29,949 nucleotides of DNA from UBA8886 sp963578705 (GTDB lineage Archaea; Thermoplasmatota; Poseidoniia; MGIII; CG-Epi1), in NCBI GenBank assembly GCA_963578705.1, contig CAUZDT010000007.1:1-29949 (forward strand), written 5' to 3'. Below are positions 20,731 through 28,327 of the stretch, one piece after another. How positions within the stretch are numbered: position 1 is the stretch's first letter; each line of letters starts with the position of its first letter. The translations under genes and the position numbers were made by a program. The notes beneath the pieces were generated by a model that did no database searches, was not told the origin of the DNA, and saw only the letters and a list, made by a program, of their open reading frames with translations.

Positions 20731-21684
20731 TTAAGAGGCTGGCGCGTGTTCGTGACGGATGATTTCGTCGCGGCCGTCGGCGACCGAGATAACGCGGCTG
20801 GTGGTGGTCGTCCCGCCCTCGCCTTCCACGGGGCCGGGTAGCCAGCCGTCGCAGACGCCCGTGGCGACGAAGACCGCGTCGTCAGATGTGCAAAGCTCGT
20901 CGCGCTGCCAAAGTCGATCGACGTCGTCGCCGAGCATCTCGACTGCCCGCGTGCGGAACTCCGGCTTGTGGAAATGCAGCCGCCCCTCGAAGAAACCGCC
21001 AAGCCCGCGCAGCGCGGTGGCGGTGATGACGCCTTCGGGCGCGGCGCCGATGCCGAGCAGCAGGTCTGCTTCGCCGGTCGCGGCACGCAGCGCGCCGGCG
21101 ATGTCGCCGTCGCCGATGAGTTGCAACTGCGCACCGGCTGCGCGGATTTCAGCGATTAGCTGGTCGTGGCGCGGACGCTCGAGCACGATTACCCGCACCT
21201 CCGAGAGCGGCTTCCCCAGCACTTCGGCCGTTGCATGCAAATTGTCGGCGACCGGGGCGTCAAGGCTGACGTGGCCCGCCAGCTCCGCCGGGCCGGCAAT
21301 CTTGTTCATGTAGCAATCGGGCGCATGGAGGAGCGCGCCGCGCGGTGCCGCCGCCAGCACGGCAAGCGCGTCGGGGTCGTCTCGCGCGCAATTGTTGGTG
21401 CACTCGAGCGGGTCGATTGCGATATCGACCGCAATCGCGCCGGGGTCGCCCTGCCGCGAGCCGAGCGGCTCGCCAATCCAGAGCATCGGCGCCTCGTCGC
21501 GCTCGCCCTCGCCAATCGCGACACGCCCGTCGAAGGCGATGGTGTCGAAGACCGTGCGCATCGCAGCCACCGCCGCCGCGTCAGCCGCCTTGTTGTCGCC
21601 ACAACCGCGCATCCTGCCGGCGGCGATGGCGGCTGCCTCAGTGGCGCGCAGAAATTCTGGCGCCAGCCCTGCCACAGAACCCAC
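20731..21684 (-). CDS. glpX: class II fructose-1,6-bisphosphatase, GlpX type
   Basis: Dephosphorylates fructose 1,6-bisphosphate in gluconeogenesis; 317 residues, typical for the GlpX lithium-sensitive phosphatase family. Conserved segments are the GCGDNKAADAAAVAAMR opening, the metal-binding IGEGERDEAPML and the second metal motif AIDPLECTNN (plus strand near 21391-21420), with GIGAAPEGVITA and TGVCDGWLPG later. The second motif normally reads DPxxGT, so the Gly is replaced by Cys. The GTG start at 21684 has the TATA CATTATAAAA 24 bp upstream, which suggests a leaderless transcript covering the aldolase gene as well. Confidence 0.93.
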   Translation of the reverse strand: MGSVAGLAPEFLRATEAAAIAAGRMRGCGDNKAADAAAVAAMRTVFDTIAFDGRVAIGEGERDEAPMLWIGEPLGSRQGDPGAIAVDIAIDPLECTNNCARDDPDALAVLAAAPRGALLHAPDCYMNKIAGPAELAGHVSLDAPVADNLHATAEVLGKPLSEVRVIVLERPRHDQLIAEIRAAGAQLQLIGDGDIAGALRAATGEADLLLGIGAAPEGVITATALRGLGGFFEGRLHFHKPEFRTRAVEMLGDDVDRLWQRDELCTSDDAVFVATGVCDGWLPGPVEGEGGTTTTSRVISVADGRDEIIRHEHAPAS

Positions 21685-21702
21685 GCGCCGCGATTGCGCG
21701 CG

Positions 21703-21712
21703 GTTTTATAAT
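21703..21712 (-). promoter_or_regulatory. TATA box of the glpX-aldolase pair
   Basis: CATTATAAAA on the minus strand, centred 24 bp before the GTG at 21684; one of the best-matching TATA boxes in the window. Confidence 0.65.
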
Positions 21713-21807
21713 GATGGCTACGGAAGCCCTCCCCAGTGTTGCTTCACGGTGACAAAATGACCATCTCTGTCATCAGGAGACCCCAACAGGCCCCTGAAAG
21801 TCAAGAA

Positions 21808-21815
21808 TTTTATAT
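21808..21815 (+). promoter_or_regulatory. TATA box upstream of tRNA-Lys and the RNA polymerase genes
   Basis: TTTATATA, a consensus archaeal TATA box 49 bp before mature tRNA-Lys; transcription near 21838 would give a 5' leader of about 26 nt for RNase P to remove. The rest of the 21713-21863 gap holds a weak TGACA...TGTCA inverted repeat (21751-21775) and no gene that I can support. Confidence 0.65.
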
Positions 21816-21863
21816 AGACCCCATGCATGGCGAGCCGCTCCAGCGTGTCGGCGGTGCATAGAA

Positions 21864-21937
21864 GGGCCTGTAGCTTAGCCAGGTAGAGCGTCCGGCTTTT
21901 AACCGGACGGCCAAGGGTTCGAATCCCTTCAGGCCCG
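21864..21937 (+). tRNA. tRNA-Lys (anticodon TTT, 21898-21900)
   Basis: Complete cloverleaf. The acceptor stem GGGCCTG/CAGGCCC is seven perfect pairs. The D arm begins GCTTAGCC. The anticodon stem TCCGG/CCGGA has loop CTTTTAA and anticodon TTT. The T arm is AAGGG-TTCGAAT-CCCTT and the discriminator is G. The 3' CCA is not encoded (the genome reads CCG), unlike tRNA-Gln in the same window. It lies 44 bp before rpoH and may share its promoter. Confidence 0.96.
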
Positions 21938-21981
21938 CCGATTAGCTGGAGTGTCAGGCAGGCGCGGAAGGGGGAATTAAC

Positions 21982-22227
21982 TTGGACGAAAAACTATTGT
22001 GGCTTCATAAACTGGTACCGGGGCACAGGAAACTCGAGGCTGGAGAGGTGAAGAGTACACTGAAGGGGCTTAATGTCTTGGCAAAACAGCTGCCAGTCAT
22101 ACTACTCTCTGACCCCGCTGTCCAGGCCCTGGAGGAGGAAATCCAGGCTGATGACATTATCGAAGTTTCCCGGACCGGCGAGCGCGCCGGGGTGAACCTG
22201 GTCTACCGACGGGTGGTGGCAGAATGA
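21982..22227 (+). CDS. rpoH: DNA-directed RNA polymerase subunit H (Rpb5 C-terminal homologue)
   Basis: Small assembly subunit of archaeal RNA polymerase, equivalent to the C-terminal domain of eukaryotic Rpb5; 81 residues, the normal size. It opens with LHKLVPGHRKLEAGEV and contains the LPVILLSDPAVQAL core and the DDIIEVSRTGERAGVNLVYRRVV end typical of RpoH. The start is TTG at 21982 after a purine-rich GGAAGGGGGA, the likely ribosome binding site. Its TGA overlaps the rpoB ATG (ATGA), the usual archaeal rpoH-rpoB-rpoA1-rpoA2 arrangement. Confidence 0.95.
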   Translation: MDEKLLWLHKLVPGHRKLEAGEVKSTLKGLNVLAKQLPVILLSDPAVQALEEEIQADDIIEVSRTGERAGVNLVYRRVVAE

Positions 22228-25200
22228 ACATGCGGCCGCTAATCAAGTCCTTCTTCCGCGGCAAGAGCACCGCGGGACCGAGCGCAGCGCTGGTCAACCA
22301 CCAGCTCGGCTCATTCAACGACTTCCTGCCGCACGACGATAATCGCGCACCCTGGATGCAGCGAGTTATCAACAATATTACCGTCGGCGCCGACGAGAGC
22401 ATGCGCGGTTCCATCCGGCTTGAGCTGGGTGACCTTGATGTGATCGTCAAACTGGGGAAAGTGCGCGTCGGGCGACCGAGGATTTACGAGGCCAACGGCT
22501 CGCAGTCTGAATCTATCCCGATGATGGCGCGGCTGCGTAACCTCACCTATGCCGCGCCCATCCTGCTGGAGTTCAAGGTCATCGAGGAAGATATCGAAAT
22601 CGAGGACATTGAGGAAGAAATCGGGCTGATGCCGATTATGATCAAGTCCTCGCTCTGCAACCTGCACCGCAATTCAGCTTACATTCAAGAAAAATACGAA
22701 ATCGAGTCCACCCCCACCGACGCCGAGTACCGCACCATCCTCCAGCAAGAGCAGGAGGACCCGGAGGACCCCGGCGGCTACTTCATCGTCAACGGCACCG
22801 AGCGTGTGCTGGTCTGCCTTGAGGATCTGGCGCCCAACCGGGTGATGGTCGAGCGCAACGCGCGCTACCAGCGGCAGACCGAGCTTGCCAAGGTCTTCTC
22901 GCAGCGAGAGGGCTTCCGCGCCCTCACGGTGGTCGAGAAGAAGAAGGACGGCATCCTGCAGGTCTCGATACCGGTCGCTTCTGGGCAGGTTCCGCTAGTG
23001 GTGCTGATGATGGCGCTCGGGATGGAATCGGCCGATGAAATCATGACCGCTATCAACGCCGACGACACCACCCAGAATCAGGTGCTGGCCAACATCGAGG
23101 ATATTCACCAGAACGAATCGGTCTTCACGACCGAAGAGGCGCTGCAGTATCTGGAGCGTCGCTTCGCCGCAGGCCAGTCGAAGGAGTACCGCCGCAAGCG
23201 TATCAACTACATCATCGACAACACCCTGCTGCCGCACCTCTCGACTAGCCAGGAAGTGCGCGGCAAGAAGGCGCTCTTCCTCGGCCGCATGGCGCGCGAG
23301 GTGCTCGAGCTGGCGACCGGCGGACGACAGCCGGACGACAAGGACCATTACGCCAACAAGCGGCTCAAGCTGGCGGGCAACCTGATGGAGGAGCTGTTCC
23401 GTACGGGGCTGCAGGCGCTACTCAACGACATGAAATACCAGATGGAGCGCAATTACGCCAAGCGCAAGGAGAACCGTATCCACAATGCCGTGCGACGCGA
23501 CGTGCTCACCAACAAGATTATGCACGCCATGGCGACCGGGAACTGGACCGGCGGCCGCGCTGGCGTATCGCAGCTGCTCGACCGCACCTGCAACATGGCG
23601 ACGCTGTCGCACCTGCGCCGAGTGATTTCGCCGCTGACCCGCAGCCAGCCCCACTTCGAGGCGCGCGACCTGCACTCGACCCAGTTCGGGCGACTCTGCC
23701 CCAACGAGACGCCGGAGGGACAGAACTGTGGACTGGTCAAGAATCTGGCGCTGATGATTGACGTTTCTGAAAACCTTCCCGACGAAGAGGTGCTTGGAAC
23801 GCTGCGCGACTTGGATGTCCAGCCGCTCGAAAAGCTCAAGACAGGCTGGGGCAAGGTCTACTTCAACGGCGACCTGGCTGGTTGCCACCCAGCTCCGGAG
23901 GACCTCATTCTCAAGATTCGGCAGCTGCGACGCGAGGCGCGCATCCGCCATACGGTGAACATCCGCTACGATGATTCTCTCAACGACGTGATTATAAACT
24001 GCGACCCGGGCCGAATTCGCCGGCCGCTGCTGGTGGTCGACCGCAACAACAAGCTGCGCATCACCGACAAGGATATCGAGAATGCCGACTCGGAAAAGCT
24101 GGTCTGGAACGACCTGCTGGAGCGGGGGCTTGTCGAATATATCGATGCCGAAGAGGAAGAAAACTGCTTGATTGCACTTAACATCGATGACCTGAAGCGC
24201 AACAAGAAGACTCACGCCTACACGCACATGGAAGTGGACCCGATGGTTATCCTCGGCGTCGCGACCTCCAACGTTCCCTTCCCCGAGCACAACTCGTCAC
24301 CGCGCTGCACGATGGGCGCCGGCATGTCGAAGCAATCGCTCGGATTGGGGCAGTCCAACTACCGGCTGCGTCCCGACACGCGCGGCCACCTGATGCACTA
24401 CCCGCAGCGCCCAATGGTCCAGACCGAGGCGATGCGCTACAACACTCTGCGCGTCCGACCGGCAGGGCAGAACATGGTCGTAGCGGTGATGAGCTACCAC
24501 GGCTACAACATGGAGGACGCGCTGATTTTCAACCGCGGCTCGATTGACCGCGGCCTCGGGCGTTCCAGTTTCATGCGCTCATACATTTCCGAGGAGCGAC
24601 GCTACCCCGGCGGCCAGGAAGACCGCTTCGTGATTCCCGGCCCCGATGTACGCGGTGCCCGCTCCGAAGAGGCGTACTTCAACCTCGAGGAGGATGGGCT
24701 CATCTACCCCGAGGTCGACCTGCGCGGGCGCGAGGTGCTGATTGGCAAGACCAGTCCGCCCCGCTTCCTCGCCGAGCCGACCGACTTCCTGACCACGCAG
24801 AAAGTGCGTGAATCATCGCTGACGGTGCGCCACGGCGAGAGGGGGACTGTCGATTCAGTGATGCTCTCCGAGACCGAGAGTGGCTCGCGCATCGCGCGAA
24901 TTCGCGTGCGCGACCAGCGCGTCCCGGAGCTTGGTGACAAGTTCGCCAGCCGGCATGGGCAGAAGGGAGTCATCGGACACATGGTCCCGCCGGAGGGGAT
25001 GCCCTTCACCGCGTCGGGCGTCGTCCCGGACCTGATTATCAATCCACACGCGATTCCAAGCCGTATGACCGTCGCCCACGTACTGGAGATGGTTGGTGGC
25101 AAGCTGGGCGCTATGCAGGGCCGCTTCATTGACGGCAGCGCCTTCTCGGGCGAGAAGGAGGATGACCTGCGCGGCGAGCTGGCGGGACTCGGCTTCAAGC

Positions 25201-25664
25201 ACTCCGGCCGCGAGTCGCTCTACGACGGCCAGACCGGCCGACGCATCGACGCCGACATTTTCATCGGCGTCATCTACTACCAGAAGCTGCACCACATGGT
25301 CAGCGGCAAGCTGCACGCCCGTTCGCGCGGGCCGGTGCAGCTGCTGACACGCCAGCCGACCGAAGGGCGCGCCCGCATGGGTGGCCTACGGTTCGGTGAG
25401 ATGGAGCGCGACTGCCTGATTGGCCACGGCGCAGCGATGGTCATCAAGGACCGCCTGCTCGACGAGAGTGACAAGACGTTGCAATACGTCGACAGCCGCT
25501 CGGGGCACCTCTCCTACATGGATCGGCGCGGTGTCCTGACCTCGCCCCTGGGCGACAACACCTCCATCTATCCCGTGACGATGTCGTATGCGTTCAAGCT
25601 ATTGCTCGAGGAGCTGAAGTCGCTCGGCATCGCGGCGCGCCTGCGCCTGGAGGACCGCTCATGA
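22224..25664 (+). CDS. rpoB: DNA-directed RNA polymerase subunit B (fused B''-B')
   Basis: Second-largest catalytic subunit, 1146 residues in one chain. Many methanogens and haloarchaea split it into B'' and B', so the fused form points to Thermoplasmata-like or other non-split lineages. Landmarks are CPNETPEGQNCGL (ETPEG at 495), GYNMEDALIFNRGS (from 760) and KFASRHGQKG (from 906). The C-terminus SYAFKLLLEELKSLGI is standard. Just before it, the region that normally holds the four-cysteine zinc site reads YVDSRSGHLSYMDRRGVL...TSPLGDN (about residues 1089-1110), with no cysteine. The gene overlaps rpoH and rpoA1 by ATGA junctions at both ends. Confidence 0.97.
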   Translation: MNMRPLIKSFFRGKSTAGPSAALVNHQLGSFNDFLPHDDNRAPWMQRVINNITVGADESMRGSIRLELGDLDVIVKLGKVRVGRPRIYEANGSQSESIPMMARLRNLTYAAPILLEFKVIEEDIEIEDIEEEIGLMPIMIKSSLCNLHRNSAYIQEKYEIESTPTDAEYRTILQQEQEDPEDPGGYFIVNGTERVLVCLEDLAPNRVMVERNARYQRQTELAKVFSQREGFRALTVVEKKKDGILQVSIPVASGQVPLVVLMMALGMESADEIMTAINADDTTQNQVLANIEDIHQNESVFTTEEALQYLERRFAAGQSKEYRRKRINYIIDNTLLPHLSTSQEVRGKKALFLGRMAREVLELATGGRQPDDKDHYANKRLKLAGNLMEELFRTGLQALLNDMKYQMERNYAKRKENRIHNAVRRDVLTNKIMHAMATGNWTGGRAGVSQLLDRTCNMATLSHLRRVISPLTRSQPHFEARDLHSTQFGRLCPNETPEGQNCGLVKNLALMIDVSENLPDEEVLGTLRDLDVQPLEKLKTGWGKVYFNGDLAGCHPAPEDLILKIRQLRREARIRHTVNIRYDDSLNDVIINCDPGRIRRPLLVVDRNNKLRITDKDIENADSEKLVWNDLLERGLVEYIDAEEEENCLIALNIDDLKRNKKTHAYTHMEVDPMVILGVATSNVPFPEHNSSPRCTMGAGMSKQSLGLGQSNYRLRPDTRGHLMHYPQRPMVQTEAMRYNTLRVRPAGQNMVVAVMSYHGYNMEDALIFNRGSIDRGLGRSSFMRSYISEERRYPGGQEDRFVIPGPDVRGARSEEAYFNLEEDGLIYPEVDLRGREVLIGKTSPPRFLAEPTDFLTTQKVRESSLTVRHGERGTVDSVMLSETESGSRIARIRVRDQRVPELGDKFASRHGQKGVIGHMVPPEGMPFTASGVVPDLIINPHAIPSRMTVAHVLEMVGGKLGAMQGRFIDGSAFSGEKEDDLRGELAGLGFKHSGRESLYDGQTGRRIDADIFIGVIYYQKLHHMVSGKLHARSRGPVQLLTRQPTEGRARMGGLRFGEMERDCLIGHGAAMVIKDRLLDESDKTLQYVDSRSGHLSYMDRRGVLTSPLGDNTSIYPVTMSYAFKLLLEELKSLGIAARLRLEDRS

Positions 25665-28327
25665 TTCGCCACATGATTCCCAAGCGCATCAGCAGCATTG
25701 ACTTCGCGCTCATCGGGCCGAAGGAAATCCGCAGCCTCTCAACCAGCAAGGTCATCACCGCCGACACCTACGACGACGACGGCTTCCCGATTCCGATGGG
25801 GCTGATGGACATGCACCTCGGCGTTATCGAGCCGGGGCTGCGCTGCAAGACCTGTAGCCGCAAGCTGGATGAGTGCCCCGGCCACTTTGGCCATATCGAT
25901 TTCGCGATGCCAGTCATCCACTCCGGCTATTCCAAGACCGTCAAGGACGTGCTCGCGTCCACATGCTCCGGCTGTAGCCGGCTGCTGCTGCCGCAGGAGC
26001 GCATCGACCATTATACTTCGCTGCTTGAGGCCATCCACGAATCGGAGGCGGGGACCACGGTCACGATGCAGGAGCATATCCGTCGCGCCATCCGCGAGGC
26101 GGTCAAGGCGAAGACGTGCCCGCACTGCACCGAGTCGCAAATCAAGCTCACGCTCGACAAGCCGACCACCTTCCGCGAGGAGGGGCGCAAGCTCACTCCC
26201 AAGGAGGTGCGCAGCCGGCTCGAGAAAATCCCTAGCGGCGACCTGCGGACGCTCGGCTTCAACCCCGAGACAACGCGCCCCGAATACATGGTGCTCACCG
26301 TCCTGCCGGTCCCGCCGGTCTCGGTGCGCCCCTCGATTACCCTCGAGAGTGGCGAACGCTCCGAGGACGACCTGACCCACAAGCTGGTCGACGTGCTGCG
26401 CATCAACCAGCGGCTGCGCGAGAACCGCGATGCCGGGGCGCCGCAGCTCATCGTTGAGGACCTGTGGGAGTTGCTGCAATACCACGTTACGACTTATTTC
26501 GATAACCAGACCGCAGGAATCCCCACCGCGCGCCACCGCAGCGGGCGGCCGCTGAAGACCATTATCCAGCGGCTTAAGGGGAAGGAAGGGCGCTTCCGCT
26601 CCAACTTGAGCGGGAAGCGCGTCAACTTCTCGGCGCGCACCGTAATTACTCCCGACCCCTACCTGAGTATCAACCAGGTCGGTGTCCCGGAGCTGGCGGC
26701 GCGCGAGCTGACCGTCCCGGTCCGCACCAACATCCACAACCTGCAATTCATGAAGTGGCTGATGAAAGAGAACTTCGACCCCAGCGACCCTGAGCGCTAC
26801 ATCCCCGGCATCAACTACATGATTCGCCCCGACGGACGGCGCGTCAAGCTGACCGAGGAGAACTGGGAGTTCAACTTGGAGCGGCTCGAGCCAGGTTTCG
26901 TCGTCGAGCGCCACCTGATGGATGGCGACATCGTGCTGTTCAACCGGCAGCCGTCGCTGCACCGCATGTCGATGATGGCGCACGAAGTGCGTATCATGAA
27001 GGGCAAGACCTTCCGCATCAACCTCTGCGTCTGCCCACCCTACAACGCCGACTTCGACGGCGACGAGATGAACCTGCACGTCGTCCAGTCCGAAGAGGCA
27101 CGCGCCGAGGCGCGTATCCTGATGCGGGTGCAGGAGCACATTCGCTCACCCCGCTTCGGCGGCGCCGTTATCGGCGCCATCCACGACCACATCACCGGCA
27201 TGTTCCTGCTGACCCACAGCGACGCGAGCTACGACCGCGACCAGACCGTGCGTATTCTGTCGCGCATAGACTACCACGGCGGACTGCCGAAGCCAGCCTA
27301 CCCCAAGGCGAAAGGCGGGCCGAAGTGGTCGGGACGACAGATTTTCTCGGTGCTGCTGCCGGATGACATGAACCTGGAATACAACTCCTCGGTCTATTTC
27401 GCCGAGCTCAGCGTGGAGGAGAACGCCGACCTCGATACGATTGTCGAAATCAAGGACGGCGAGATGCTGCGCGGACCGGTCGACGGCCGCTCCATCTCCG
27501 CCTTCAAGGGCCTCATCCTCGAGGAGATTTCACGCCTCAAGGGACCCAGCGCGGCGCGCGAGTTCATTGACCTCGTCACCCGCCTCGCCGTCGGGGCGCT
27601 GATGGAGACAGGCTGCACGACCGGGATTGACGACGAGGATATCCCACCGGAAGCTATCCTGCAGATTGAGGACGCTATGCAGAAGGCCATGAAGGACGTC
27701 AACAAGCTGGTCGCATCCTACAACAAGGGCAACCTAGAGAACATGCCGGGACGCAGCCTCGAGGAGACGCTCGAGGTCGAGGTGATGAAGAAGCTGGGGC
27801 AGGCGCGCGACAAGGCGGGTGACATCGCTGGCTGGCACCTCGGTATGGACAATTTCGCAGTTATCATGGCGCGCTCCGGCGCGCGCGGCAGCATGCTTAA
27901 CCTGTCGCAGATGGCGGGCAGCATCGGCCAGCAGGCGGTGCGTGGCGAACGAATTTCGCGCGGCTACGAGAAGCGCACCCTCTCGCACTTCAACCAGGGC
28001 GACCTGGGCGCCGCGGCGAAGGGATTCGTCCGCTCGAGCTACAAACATGGGCTGAACCCGACCGAATATTTCTTCCACTCCATGGGCGGCCGCGAAGGGC
28101 TGGTCGACACGGCCGTGCGCACCTCGCGCAGCGGCTACATGCAGCGGCGGCTGGTCAACGCGCTGGAGGACTTGCGCGTCAAGTACGACGGTACCGTACG
28201 CAACACGGCTAACACCGTCATCCAGTTCCGCTACGGCGAGGACGCCGTCGACCCGACTCGCTCCAAGTTCGGCGAGGGCGTCGACGCCGAGGCCATTGTC
28301 AAGGCCGTCGCCGGGGGAGGCAAATAA
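25661..28327 (+). CDS. rpoA1: DNA-directed RNA polymerase subunit A' (RpoA1)
   Basis: N-terminal part of the largest subunit, 888 residues, the usual length for an archaeal A'. Two zinc sites look intact: CKTCSRKLDECPGHFGH in the clamp near residue 67 and CSGC...CPHC between about 105 and 155. The catalytic Mg motif NADFDGDEM is at residues 462-470. The bridge-helix region lies in GSMLNLSQMAGSIGQQ and HGLNPTEYFFHSMGGREGLVDTAVRTSRSGYMQRRL. The C-terminus ends normally in AVAGGGK. Its ATG overlaps the rpoB stop (ATGA) and its TAA overlaps the rpoA2 ATG (TAATG). Confidence 0.98.
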   Translation: MIRHMIPKRISSIDFALIGPKEIRSLSTSKVITADTYDDDGFPIPMGLMDMHLGVIEPGLRCKTCSRKLDECPGHFGHIDFAMPVIHSGYSKTVKDVLASTCSGCSRLLLPQERIDHYTSLLEAIHESEAGTTVTMQEHIRRAIREAVKAKTCPHCTESQIKLTLDKPTTFREEGRKLTPKEVRSRLEKIPSGDLRTLGFNPETTRPEYMVLTVLPVPPVSVRPSITLESGERSEDDLTHKLVDVLRINQRLRENRDAGAPQLIVEDLWELLQYHVTTYFDNQTAGIPTARHRSGRPLKTIIQRLKGKEGRFRSNLSGKRVNFSARTVITPDPYLSINQVGVPELAARELTVPVRTNIHNLQFMKWLMKENFDPSDPERYIPGINYMIRPDGRRVKLTEENWEFNLERLEPGFVVERHLMDGDIVLFNRQPSLHRMSMMAHEVRIMKGKTFRINLCVCPPYNADFDGDEMNLHVVQSEEARAEARILMRVQEHIRSPRFGGAVIGAIHDHITGMFLLTHSDASYDRDQTVRILSRIDYHGGLPKPAYPKAKGGPKWSGRQIFSVLLPDDMNLEYNSSVYFAELSVEENADLDTIVEIKDGEMLRGPVDGRSISAFKGLILEEISRLKGPSAAREFIDLVTRLAVGALMETGCTTGIDDEDIPPEAILQIEDAMQKAMKDVNKLVASYNKGNLENMPGRSLEETLEVEVMKKLGQARDKAGDIAGWHLGMDNFAVIMARSGARGSMLNLSQMAGSIGQQAVRGERISRGYEKRTLSHFNQGDLGAAAKGFVRSSYKHGLNPTEYFFHSMGGREGLVDTAVRTSRSGYMQRRLVNALEDLRVKYDGTVRNTANTVIQFRYGEDAVDPTRSKFGEGVDAEAIVKAVAGGGK

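Noticed and set aside
21713..21860. Small gene or attenuator in the gap before tRNA-Lys
   Set aside because: Only a 13-codon ORF and a weak TGACA/TGTCA inverted repeat are present; nothing beyond the TATA box is convincing.
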